DNA from: an uncultured Collinsella sp. | Lineage (GTDB): Bacteria > Actinomycetota > Coriobacteriia > Coriobacteriales > Coriobacteriaceae | Length of the DNA stretch: 6,049 nt | Assembly (NCBI GenBank): GCA_900552345.1 | Contig: URZN01000083.1 | Span: 1-6,049 of the forward strand | Direction of reading: 5' to 3' | In this document: positions 1 through 6,049 of the stretch, piece after piece | Position numbering within the stretch: the stretch's first letter is position 1 | Layout: the number at the start of each line of letters is the position of its first letter | Made by a program: the position numbers and the translations under genes | The notes under the pieces: model-generated | The model's database searches: none | What the model saw: only the letters and a program-made list of their open reading frames with translations | Told to the model about the DNA's origin: nothing

Positions 1-1123
1 GTGTGGTAATGTCGCTCGACTCCTGCAGCGAACGGTAGACAAAGTCCATGAGGGGCTCGGCCGCGTCAATGCGCGCCTGAAGCTCCTGACCGCCATGCGC
101 CGTGATGAACTCCATGGGGTCGTTACCGTCGGGCAGCACCACGCAGCGCAGGTCCATCGAATCCTGCTCGATAAACTGAATCGCGCGGCGAGCAGCCTTT
201 TGACCGGCGGCGTCGCCGTCAAACATATAGACAATGCGCTTGGCAAAGCGGGTAAGCGTCTTTACGTGATGCTCCGTGAGCGCCGTGCCCAGCGTGGCGA
301 CGACGTTTTTGATCCCTGCCTCCCAGCAGGCGATGCAGTCGGTATAGCCCTCCACCACGATGGCGGTATCCTGCGCGACGATAAACTCCTTGGCCCAGTT
401 AAAGCCGTAGAGGTTTCGCTTTTTATGAAACACGCTCGTCTCGGCGGTGTTGAGGTACTTAGGCTGACCATCGCCCATGATGCGCCCGCCAAAGGCGATG
501 TTATGACCTTGCTCGTCAAAAATGGGAAACATCACACGGTCGTAAAAACGGTCGGCGAGCTGTCCGCGCCCACGGCTCACGGCCACGTTGGCGTCAATCA
601 TCTCCTGCGGGGTAAAGCCCGCTTGAGACAGATGAGAAACCAACGCGTTGCGACCCGGCGCAAAACCCAGGCAGTAGCGTCGACAGACATCGCCACCCAT
701 ACCGCGGCTGGCAAAGTACTCGCGCGGACGGCTGTCCTTACCGCGCATAAGCATGGTGTGGTAGAACTGAGCCGTCTCGTCGCACAGGTCATAGATGCGA
801 GCGCGCTTGGTGCCGCGATCGCGCTGCGCACCGGTATCGTGCAGTTCAATGCCCGCACGATCAGCCAAATAGCGGATCGAATCGGGAAAACTCAGGTTCT
901 CGCGCTTCATGATATAGGTAAAGACGTCGCCGCCCTCGCCGCAGCCAAAGCAGTGCCACACCTGCGTAGCAGGGATAATGTGAAACGATGGGGTCTTTTC
1001 GCCATGAAACGGGCAGCAGCCCCAAAACTCATGGCCGCGGGGCTTGAGCTCAACCGTTTCCTGCACGATGGCAACCAAGTCTGACGCCGCGCGTACCTGA
1101 TCTTTTTCCTCATCGCTAATCAC
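1..1123 (-). CDS. dnaG: DNA primase DnaG, N-terminal 374 residues (3' end beyond window)
   Basis: DnaG makes the short RNA primers that start lagging-strand DNA synthesis at the replication fork. The visible part has the CHC2 zinc-binding domain at about residues 30-75, with ligands C37, H40 (CPFH) and C58, C61 (HCFGC). The basic RNA-polymerase region follows at about 190-240 (DRVMFPI, then PKYLN). The TOPRIM catalytic fold has VVEGYTD with E258 and FDGDAAG with D302 and D304. The C-terminal part of the polymerase domain and the helicase-binding domain lie outside the window; complete DnaG proteins are usually about 600 residues. The GTG start at 1121-1123 is the only possible one, because an in-frame TGA lies three codons upstream. 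A good ribosome-binding site precedes it. The start overlaps the ribF stop by 8 nt, which suggests translational coupling. In the usual DPD motif after TOPRIM the second Asp is Met337. The family assignment is certain. Confidence 0.98.
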   Translation of the reverse strand, partial: MISDEEKDQVRAASDLVAIVQETVELKPRGHEFWGCCPFHGEKTPSFHIIPATQVWHCFGCGEGGDVFTYIMKRENLSFPDSIRYLADRAGIELHDTGAQRDRGTKRARIYDLCDETAQFYHTMLMRGKDSRPREYFASRGMGGDVCRRYCLGFAPGRNALVSHLSQAGFTPQEMIDANVAVSRGRGQLADRFYDRVMFPIFDEQGHNIAFGGRIMGDGQPKYLNTAETSVFHKKRNLYGFNWAKEFIVAQDTAIVVEGYTDCIACWEAGIKNVVATLGTALTEHHVKTLTRFAKRIVYMFDGDAAGQKAARRAIQFIEQDSMDLRCVVLPDGNDPMEFITAHGGQELQARIDAAEPLMDFVYRSLQESSDITT

Positions 1124-2123
1124 GGATACTCACCCCCTGCTCACCCAAGTTATGACGGATATCGTCGATATTACCCTCGACGGTCGCGATAAGCTCGTCC
1201 AGGGAATCGAACACGCGAGACGGACGCAGCCAGCGCGTAAACGCCAGCGACACGGAAGCGCCATACAGGTCGCCCGCATAGCCGATCAAGTTGGCCTCGA
1301 GATGCGCCGAGGCGGCATCATCGGCATAGGTCGGCGGCAGGCCGACGTTAACGGCAGCAGGCCATACGGTATCGTCGACCAGCACCAGACCCTCATAGAC
1401 GCCATCGGCAGGCACTTGGATGCCGTCGGGAACCTGGATGTTTGCTGTGGGAAAGCCCATGTCGGAGCCCTCGTGACGGCCAGCCGCCACAACGCCGCGC
1501 AGCATATAGGGACGGCCGAGAAGCTCGGCAGCCAGCTCCACATGACCCTGGCCCAGCTCATGGCGGATGCGCGTGGCGCAGATGGTCTGCCCGTTAACGC
1601 AGAGCAGGTCGTGACCGTAAACGTCAACCCCACGTTCAGTGCCCCAGGCGCGCATCTCGGCAACGCCCGAAGCGCCGCCGCGGCCGAGCCTAAAATCGCT
1701 ACCTACACGAATGGAGCGAATGTCGACAACGCGCGACAACAGCGCCAGAAACCCGACATGGTCGAGTGCCGCCACGGCGGACGTAAAGGGAACGGCCACC
1801 ACCGCATCGACCCCGGTTTGAGCCAGGGCATGCAGGCGGTCGGCCGTCGTCATCAATTTTTGGGCGGGCGACGGACTCACCACGACGTCCGGATCAGGAT
1901 CGAAGGTGACCACGACCGCTTTGCTGCCGTGATCATGTGCATCGCGAATAACCGCTTCGATCAGCTCTTGGTGCCCACGATGCACGCCATCAAACACGCC
2001 AATGGCGATCGACGCGGCACCCAAGAACTCGCACCCATCAAATGCATCGGCAGAAACGATACGGGCCTCATCCAACTCACCCGCGAAAAAGATACGCGCG
2101 AGCTCGCGGGGCGCCAGCATCAT
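1116..2123 (-). CDS. ribF: Bifunctional riboflavin kinase / FAD synthetase RibF
   Basis: RibF phosphorylates riboflavin to FMN and then adenylates FMN to FAD in the cytoplasm. At 335 residues it has the usual two-domain length. The N-terminal nucleotidyltransferase-like FMN adenylyltransferase domain shows IGVFDGVHRGH at 41-51 (H48 and H51 of the HxGH signature), TFDPDP at 73-78, GSDFRLG at 141-147 and ATRIR at 183-187. LGRPY at 202-206 leads into the flavokinase domain, with GFPTAN at 223-228 (T226, N228), NVGLPPTY at 259-266 and the likely catalytic E276. Several usually conserved positions differ from the family consensus (see findings). The N-terminus is about 20 residues longer before the first motif than in E. 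coli RibF. The first ATG (2121-2123) overlaps the truB stop as ATGA. A second in-frame ATG at 2118-2120 is equally plausible and is better spaced (7 nt) from a GGCGGTG at 2128-2134. The identity is secure; the exact start is uncertain by one codon. Confidence 0.95.
   Translation of the reverse strand: MMLAPRELARIFFAGELDEARIVSADAFDGCEFLGAASIAIGVFDGVHRGHQELIEAVIRDAHDHGSKAVVVTFDPDPDVVVSPSPAQKLMTTADRLHALAQTGVDAVVAVPFTSAVAALDHVGFLALLSRVVDIRSIRVGSDFRLGRGGASGVAEMRAWGTERGVDVYGHDLLCVNGQTICATRIRHELGQGHVELAAELLGRPYMLRGVVAAGRHEGSDMGFPTANIQVPDGIQVPADGVYEGLVLVDDTVWPAAVNVGLPPTYADDAASAHLEANLIGYAGDLYGASVSLAFTRWLRPSRVFDSLDELIATVEGNIDDIRHNLGEQGVSIRD
1131..1138 (-). promoter_or_regulatory. Ribosome-binding site of dnaG
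   Basis: AGGGGGTG on the minus strand lies 7 nt upstream of the dnaG GTG, inside the last codons of ribF. It resembles the AGGAGGTG consensus with one mismatch. It supports the non-ATG start and coupling of dnaG translation to ribF. Confidence 0.7.
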
Positions 2124-3052
2124 CGAACACCGCCGATCGCCTGCGGAAAGACGTGCTCCATAACAAAGCGGCCGCCCTCGATACGAGCAAGCGCCTTCAA
2201 TCCCCCATCGAGCACAAGCGCGAACGGCGCCTTCGCCGTATCGAAGTCCGCAAGCGCGCGTTCAACGGGAACGCGGCGGCCACAAAGCAGGTCGTCTGCA
2301 AGATTACCCGGCAAATCGACACGCGTGGCACCTAGGGCGGCGATGGGATCCAGAGCGAAACCGGCAGCGGTCTCGGCAGAGAGCTCCTCTACCGCATGAC
2401 AGGCGCCAATGGAAACCACGCCGGAGGCCGTACGGCGCAGCGCGGAAATATGTGCAGCGCTATCGCAGGCACGACCCAGATCGCGAGCGAGCGCGCGAAT
2501 GTAGGTGCCTTTGCTTACCGAAAACGCCACGGTCCAGACGCACGTATCGCCCTCGCCGCCCACGGCGATCAGGTCGGCGGCATAGACCTCGACGGGGCGC
2601 GGGGGCAACTCAACCGCATTGCCCTCGCGAGCACTCTTATAGGCGCGAACGCCATTGACCGAGATGGCCGAAAAAGCTGGCGGCACCTGCAACTGCGGGC
2701 CAAGCATAGCGGCCAGCTGCTCACGAGCGTAAGCGAGATCGTGCAGCTCGGGGGCAACGGGTACCGTGCGGACGGCCTCGCCCTCCGCGTCATCGGTATT
2801 GGTCTCGACGCCAAACGAAATGTCGGCGACATAGCTTTTGGTATCGAGGGTTAGCATGCCCAGCAGACGGGTCGCCTGGCCGACGCCCACCACCATGACA
2901 CCCGAGGCCATGGGGTCGAGCGTACCGGCATGGCCGACGCGTCGCTCATGGAGGGCGCGTCGGCACTGCGATACCACGTCGTGGGACGTACAGCCCACCG
3001 GCTTATCGACGGCGAGCAGCATATTCAATTGAGAAGGCGTACGACGAGCCAT
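2120..3052 (-). CDS. truB: tRNA pseudouridine(55) synthase TruB
   Basis: TruB isomerises U55 in the T-loop of tRNAs to pseudouridine and also acts as a tRNA folding chaperone. At 310 residues it has normal length. The catalytic domain contains DKPVGCTSHDVV (16-27), GHAGTLDPMASG (40-51) with the nucleophile Asp46, a conserved Tyr74 in the KSY segment, the PPAFSA segment (124-129) and SKGTYIR (180-186) with Arg186. The C-terminal 75 or so residues (from about LDPIAALG) form a small PUA-like domain that looks like the actinobacterial TruB C-terminal type; that domain call is less certain than the catalytic one. The gene begins 15 nt after the nrnA stop and its TGA overlaps the ribF ATG by 4 nt. 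The ATG at 3050-3052 is preceded by GGATGG (3056-3061), a modest ribosome-binding site. Met11 is a less likely alternative start, since it lies just before the conserved LLAVDKP stretch. Confidence 0.97.
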   Translation of the reverse strand: MARRTPSQLNMLLAVDKPVGCTSHDVVSQCRRALHERRVGHAGTLDPMASGVMVVGVGQATRLLGMLTLDTKSYVADISFGVETNTDDAEGEAVRTVPVAPELHDLAYAREQLAAMLGPQLQVPPAFSAISVNGVRAYKSAREGNAVELPPRPVEVYAADLIAVGGEGDTCVWTVAFSVSKGTYIRALARDLGRACDSAAHISALRRTASGVVSIGACHAVEELSAETAAGFALDPIAALGATRVDLPGNLADDLLCGRRVPVERALADFDTAKAPFALVLDGGLKALARIEGGRFVMEHVFPQAIGGVR

Positions 3053-3055
3053 GTA

Positions 3056-3061
3056 CCATCC
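3056..3061 (-). promoter_or_regulatory. Weak ribosome-binding site of truB
   Basis: GGATGG lies in the 15-nt spacer between the nrnA stop and the truB ATG, with its GGA 6 nt from the start codon. It is only a partial match to AGGAGG. It is the sole purine-rich candidate here and supports the start at 3052. Confidence 0.45.
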
Positions 3062-3067
3062 AAAATG

Positions 3068-4111
3068 TTAGAGCTCGACGGTCACCGAAGCGGGATCCTC
3101 CCCCACCAGCTCGGCCAGCATGGGAAGTGCCACGGCGAGCGTCTCGCGAATCGTTCCGTTGTTGGAAAAGCCGGCGGCGGCATGATGCCCGCCACCGCCA
3201 AAGTTGGCAGCGATCTCGGACACATCGAGGTCACCCTTGGAGCGCAGGTTGCCGCGCACCTTGGTATCGCCCTCGATGCCCTTTAGGAACAGGCAGACCT
3301 CAACGCCCATCACCGAACGCACCACATCGACCAGACCGTCGCACTCATCCGAAGTGACGCCGCAGGCCTCGAGGTCGCTCTGGTACGCATAACTATATGC
3401 CACACGACCGTGCGCCACGGTCTTGATACGACCCATAACGATGGACTTGAGATGCAAGAACTCTACGCGCATGCTCTGGTAGACCTCGAGCGCGACGCGC
3501 GCCGGATCGGCACCGTGCGCGACCAGGCGCGAGGCGGCATGGAACGCAGCAGCATCGGCGTTTTGGTACTGAAAACGACCGGTATCGGTCACCAGGCCGC
3601 ACAGCAGGCAGGTCGCGACACCGTTGCGAGCCACAATGCCGCAATTGTCTAAAAAGCGGTCGATGATCATGGCGCAGGCCGCGGCGCCGACGCACCTCAG
3701 GCTCAGCTCGGCAAATTCCTCACGCGCCGGATGGTGATCGAAGCACACCACATGAGACGAGCGGCGGAGCACCTCAGCGGAGTTGTTCAGACGCTCGACG
3801 ACCGGCACGTCCACCGAGATGAAAAGGTCCGGATTGCCGGTATACGCAGATGCGGGCACCAGACGGTCGGCGCCCTCCATAAAGCGGTAGATGCGCGGAA
3901 CCGGGTCATCGTCTGCCAGCAGCAGGGCAATGTCCTTGTTGGGGAAAAACTTCATAAGCGATAAGCCCAGACCCAGCACGGAGCCCAGGGCGTCACCATC
4001 GGGAGACGTATGTCCCGAAATCGCAATGGAGGACGCACCCTCGATGAGCTCGAGGATGCGTCGCTGAATATCTGCAGACTCGCACGAGGCGAGGTCGGCG
4101 GAATTAGTCAT
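3068..4111 (-). CDS. nrnA: DHH/DHHA1 phosphoesterase, NrnA family (oligoribonuclease / pAp phosphatase)
   Basis: This is a soluble metal-dependent phosphoesterase. Known family members degrade 2-5 nt RNA fragments and dephosphorylate 3',5'-pAp (Bacillus NrnA), or hydrolyse c-di-AMP/pApA (the mycobacterial homologue, which also follows rbfA). The DHH domain shows GHTSPDGDALGS (33-44), a SVD with D101, the signature DHH at 125-127, and VTDTGRF (174-180) with D176. These are the expected Mn2+ ligands. The DHHA1 domain has RGNLRS and then GGGGHH at 305-310, the substrate-binding motif. At 347 residues it is slightly longer than the 313-residue Bacillus protein, mostly through an N-terminal extension of about 15 residues. 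The ATG at 4109-4111 overlaps the rbfA stop by 8 nt and has a strong AGGAGG 9 nt upstream, which fixes the start. All catalytic motifs are intact. The protein is rich in cysteine (about ten). Which substrate dominates cannot be told from sequence. Confidence 0.93.
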   Translation of the reverse strand: MTNSADLASCESADIQRRILELIEGASSIAISGHTSPDGDALGSVLGLGLSLMKFFPNKDIALLLADDDPVPRIYRFMEGADRLVPASAYTGNPDLFISVDVPVVERLNNSAEVLRRSSHVVCFDHHPAREEFAELSLRCVGAAACAMIIDRFLDNCGIVARNGVATCLLCGLVTDTGRFQYQNADAAAFHAASRLVAHGADPARVALEVYQSMRVEFLHLKSIVMGRIKTVAHGRVAYSYAYQSDLEACGVTSDECDGLVDVVRSVMGVEVCLFLKGIEGDTKVRGNLRSKGDLDVSEIAANFGGGGHHAAAGFSNNGTIRETLAVALPMLAELVGEDPASVTVEL

Positions 4112-4514
4112 CTAAAGCTGCCTCCTGGGCGGCATCCGCTATGGGATAGCCGTCCTCGTCCTTTTCGATCGCAAGCGTGGCGGGAACGTTTTCCAGCGCG
4201 CGCGTGATGCGCTCGGCCTCATCGGTCGAGCGATCGATGCGAAAATCGAGCTCGGGCGTGACGCGCCAATCGAGCGAGCGGGCCAACAGGCTACGAATGC
4301 GGCCCTTGGCGCTGGCGAGCGCCTCCATGACCTCCTCGTAGCGGCTCGCGTCGCACGACACGTACACGCGCGCGAACGAACGGTCCACCGCGACCTCGAC
4401 CGCGGTCAAGGTGACCAGGTCGAGACGCGGATCGGAAACCTCAAAGAGCAGGATATAACCGAGCTTCTCGCGAAGCTGCTCGCCCAGACGGCGGGTTGCC
4501 TGCGTTTGCTTCAT
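4104..4514 (-). CDS. rbfA: 30S ribosome-binding factor RbfA
   Basis: RbfA binds the immature 30S subunit and assists 16S rRNA 5'-end processing and late maturation; in cells it works with IF-2 and cold adaptation. The 136-residue protein is a single type-II KH-like domain of normal size. Family landmarks are the DPRL motif (28-31) followed by a VTLTAVEV strand, the VYVS strand (50-53), the AxG helix break at A69-G71 followed by IRS, and the PELDFRID segment (87-94). An acidic tail of about 20 residues (from about 117) ends the protein; tails of this kind vary between species. The gene starts 14 nt after the infB stop behind a G8 tract, and its TAA overlaps the nrnA start by 8 nt. The infB-rbfA neighbourhood is conserved across most bacteria and makes the assignment firm. 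Confidence 0.97.
   Translation of the reverse strand: MKQTQATRRLGEQLREKLGYILLFEVSDPRLDLVTLTAVEVAVDRSFARVYVSCDASRYEEVMEALASAKGRIRSLLARSLDWRVTPELDFRIDRSTDEAERITRALENVPATLAIEKDEDGYPIADAAQEAALDD
4121..4126 (-). promoter_or_regulatory. Strong ribosome-binding site of nrnA inside rbfA
   Basis: A perfect AGGAGG on the minus strand, embedded in the last rbfA codons, lies 9 nt before the nrnA ATG. It supports that start and suggests nrnA can be translated well on its own, not only by coupling to rbfA. Confidence 0.8.
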
Positions 4515-4521
4515 AGCGCTA

Positions 4522-4529
4522 CCCCCCCC
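4522..4529 (-). promoter_or_regulatory. G8 tract acting as presumed ribosome-binding site of rbfA
   Basis: On the coding strand the infB stop TAG runs into eight consecutive G (the last base of the stop plus seven). The tract ends 7 nt before the rbfA ATG, the normal Shine-Dalgarno distance, and no other purine-rich candidate exists in the spacer. It could pair with CCUCC of 16S rRNA by G-C and G-U pairs in several registers. That it works as the ribosome-binding site is inference from position. Confidence 0.55.
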
Positions 4530-6049
4530 TACTCGGTACGGGCAACCTGGTCGATGCGGTAGCCCTCAATGGTGTCGCCAGGCTTGATGTCCTGGAAGTT
4601 CTCCAGGCCAATACCGCCCTCGGAGCCGCTCTTGAGGCTCTTGGCCTCGTCCTTGTAGTGGCGCATCGAGGCGATTTTACCGTTGAAGACCACGATGCCG
4701 TCGCGCACCAGGCGCACAGAATCGGTCGCGGCGATCTCGCCCTCTTCGACGCGGACACCGGCGGCGATGCCGACCTTGGGCACCTTGAAGGCGTCCAGAA
4801 CGGTCGCAGTACCCGTGGAGACCTCGACCTCGGTGGGCTTGAGCATACCGATGCGAGCAGCGTCGAGGTCCTCGAGGCACTTGTAGATGACGTCGTAGCA
4901 ACGGATCTCGACGCCCTCGCGCTCGGCAGCGGAGCGGGCCTTGCCGTCGGGACGGACGCCAAAGCCGATGATGATGGCGTTGGAGGCGTCGGCCAGGACG
5001 ACGTCGGTCTCGTTGATGGCACCAACGGCGGAGTGGATCGTGTTGATACGCACCTCGGACTGATCCATCTTGTCGAGAGAGTCCTGAAGGGCCTCGATGG
5101 AGCCCTGGACGTCGGCCTTGATGATCAGGTTGAGCTCCTTGACCTCGGCGTCGGCGATGGTCTCGAAGAGGTTCTCGAGCGTCACGTGCTTCACGCGGCT
5201 CTGCTCCTCGATACGGGCCTTGAGCGAACGCTCGTCGGCCAGCGCACGCGCCTCGCGCTCGTCCTCGAACACGCGGAACTCATCGCCGGCGTTGGGGACG
5301 GACTGCAGGCCCAAGATCTCGACGGCGTCGGAGGGACCGGCCTCGGTGACGGCGTTGCCCTTGGGGTCGAGCATGGCACGGACGCGGCCATAGGTGAGGC
5401 CGGCGACCAGCGTGTCGCCCACGCGCAGGGTACCGCGGGTCACGAGCACGGTGGCAACCGAGCCGCGGCCCTTGTCGAGCTTAGCCTCGAGGACGTTGCC
5501 CGATGCGAACGTATCGGGGTTGGCCTTGAGCTCGAGCACGTCGGCCTGGAGCAGCACGGTCTCGAGCAGGTCGTCGATACCGATCTTCTGCTTGGCCGAG
5601 ATGTTGACGAACATGTTCTGTCCGCCCCACTCCTCGGGGATGATGCCGTACTCGGTGAGTTCCTGGCGCACGCGGTCGGGGTTGGCACCCGGCTTATCGA
5701 TCTTGTTGACGGCGACGACGATGGGAACGCCGGCGGCCTTGGCGTGGTTGATGGACTCGATGGTCTGGGGCATGATGCCGTCATCGGCAGCAACGACCAG
5801 AACCGCGATATCGGTCATATCCGCGCCGCGGGCACGCATGGCGGTAAAGGCTTCGTGGCCCGGCGTATCCAGGAAGGTAACGGGGCTGCCGTTGACATTG
5901 ACCTGGTAAGCGCCGATGGCCTGGGTAATGCCGCCGGCTTCGCCTGCGGTAACGTTAGTGGAACGGATGCGGTCCAGAATGGAAGTTTTGCCGTGGTCAA
6001 CGTGGCCCATAACAACAACGACCGGCGGACGTTCGACCAGCTGATCGGC
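4529..6049 (-). CDS. infB: Translation initiation factor IF-2, C-terminal 506 residues (5' end beyond window)
   Basis: IF-2 is the GTPase that brings fMet-tRNA to the 30S P site and promotes 50S joining. The frame is open to the window edge; visible residues are counted from that edge. It enters at the RPPVVVV strand just before the G domain. G1 is GHVDHGKTS (15-23), G2 is [10 protein letters not shown] (39-48), G3 is DTPGHEAF (61-68) with the catalytic His65, G4 is NKID (115-118) and G5 is SAK (151-153). Domains II, C1 and C2 follow, ending in the fMet-tRNA-binding C2 barrel (about 410-500) and a TAG stop at 4529-4531. The length from P-loop to end matches E. coli IF-2 (about 500). The variable N-terminal domains and the start codon are outside the window. 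Oddities: Ala44 replaces the usual His in G2, and the C2 domain lacks both cysteines studied in Bacillus IF-2. The identification is certain. Confidence 0.99.
   Translation of the reverse strand, partial: ADQLVERPPVVVVMGHVDHGKTSILDRIRSTNVTAGEAGGITQAIGAYQVNVNGSPVTFLDTPGHEAFTAMRARGADMTDIAVLVVAADDGIMPQTIESINHAKAAGVPIVVAVNKIDKPGANPDRVRQELTEYGIIPEEWGGQNMFVNISAKQKIGIDDLLETVLLQADVLELKANPDTFASGNVLEAKLDKGRGSVATVLVTRGTLRVGDTLVAGLTYGRVRAMLDPKGNAVTEAGPSDAVEILGLQSVPNAGDEFRVFEDEREARALADERSLKARIEEQSRVKHVTLENLFETIADAEVKELNLIIKADVQGSIEALQDSLDKMDQSEVRINTIHSAVGAINETDVVLADASNAIIIGFGVRPDGKARSAAEREGVEIRCYDVIYKCLEDLDAARIGMLKPTEVEVSTGTATVLDAFKVPKVGIAAGVRVEEGEIAATDSVRLVRDGIVVFNGKIASMRHYKDEAKSLKSGSEGGIGLENFQDIKPGDTIEGYRIDQVARTE

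Larger units (their letters stand above)
1..6049 (-). other. Inferred single operon infB-rbfA-nrnA-truB-ribF-dnaG
   Basis: Six genes share one strand, with junctions of +14, -8, +15, -4 and -8 nt (minus means overlap). No spacer exceeds 15 nt, so there is no room for an intergenic promoter or a stem-loop terminator, and several ribosome-binding sites lie inside the upstream gene. This points to one transcript with translational coupling. The promoter lies upstream of infB, and the 3' end lies beyond dnaG; both are outside the window. Internal promoters within coding sequence cannot be excluded. Confidence 0.8.

Noticed and set aside
95..1084. A 329-codon open frame on the plus strand, antisense to dnaG
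   Set aside because: It lies entirely opposite the conserved zinc and TOPRIM domains of DnaG. The translation resembles no family and is explained by the codon bias of the true gene.
907..1113. ATG at 1111-1113 as an alternative start near the dnaG 5' end
   Set aside because: It is in another frame and yields an Arg-rich product with no primase motifs. The GTG at 1121-1123 gives the full zinc domain.
1152..2399. A 415-codon open frame on the plus strand, antisense to ribF and truB
   Set aside because: It runs across two well-supported genes and their junction, its product has no recognisable motif and a composition typical of a GC-rich reverse frame, and it has no convincing ribosome-binding site.
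3053..3067. The nrnA-truB spacer as a promoter or terminator site
   Set aside because: At 15 nt it is too short for either, contains no inverted repeat, and is accounted for by a modest ribosome-binding site.
4519..5025. A 168-codon minus-strand frame within infB, rich in Ser, Arg, Pro and Thr
   Set aside because: It is an out-of-frame reading of the C-terminal IF-2 domains; its Ser/Arg/Pro-rich composition is typical of a shifted frame in GC-rich DNA.
6008..6010. ATG at the beginning of GHVDHGKTS as a possible start of a short IF-2
   Set aside because: It falls within the strand just before the P-loop. The frame stays open upstream with the conserved RPPVVVV sequence to the window edge, so it is internal.
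1..6049. A hidden accessory or novel system such as a defence island, mobile element, CRISPR or riboswitch
   Set aside because: Every base is covered by or within 15 nt of six conserved housekeeping genes. I found no direct repeats, inverted-repeat ends, composition shift or unexplained gap.

Overview
This window is one continuous block of conserved housekeeping genes, all on the minus strand, so transcription runs from the high coordinates to the low ones. In that order the genes are infB (translation initiation factor IF-2, 5' part outside the window), rbfA (ribosome-binding factor A), a DHH/DHHA1 phosphoesterase of the NrnA family, truB (tRNA U55 pseudouridine synthase), ribF (riboflavin kinase/FAD synthetase) and dnaG (DNA primase, 3' part outside the window).

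Coding density is essentially complete. The junctions are a 14-nt gap (infB-rbfA), an 8-nt overlap (rbfA-nrnA), a 15-nt gap (nrnA-truB), a 4-nt ATGA overlap (truB-ribF) and an 8-nt overlap (ribF-dnaG). No gap is long enough for an independent promoter or terminator, and I saw no terminator hairpin, RNA gene, mobile element, repeat array or CRISPR. The six genes therefore look like one polycistronic, translationally coupled operon that enters and leaves the window. The long open frames on the plus strand are high-GC shadows.

The DNA is GC-rich (I estimate about 60%) with strong GC preference at third codon positions. The proteins look Gram-positive/actinobacterial: TruB has an actinobacterial-like C-terminal domain, and the infB-rbfA-nrnA order is also known from mycobacteria. 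The order ending in ribF-dnaG, together with many cysteines in NrnA and DnaG, suggests an anaerobic member of the Coriobacteriia, perhaps Collinsella or a relative. This taxonomic call is inference, not proof.

Functionally, infB and rbfA serve translation initiation and 30S maturation, truB modifies tRNA, NrnA recycles short RNAs or pAp (or cleaves cyclic-dinucleotide products), ribF makes FMN and FAD, and dnaG makes replication primers. The block thus ties the translation set to the replication primase. I found no new system. The points worth a second look are substitutions at usually conserved positions in RibF, IF-2 and DnaG, a G8 homopolymer in the Shine-Dalgarno position of rbfA, and the position of dnaG at the end of an infB operon.
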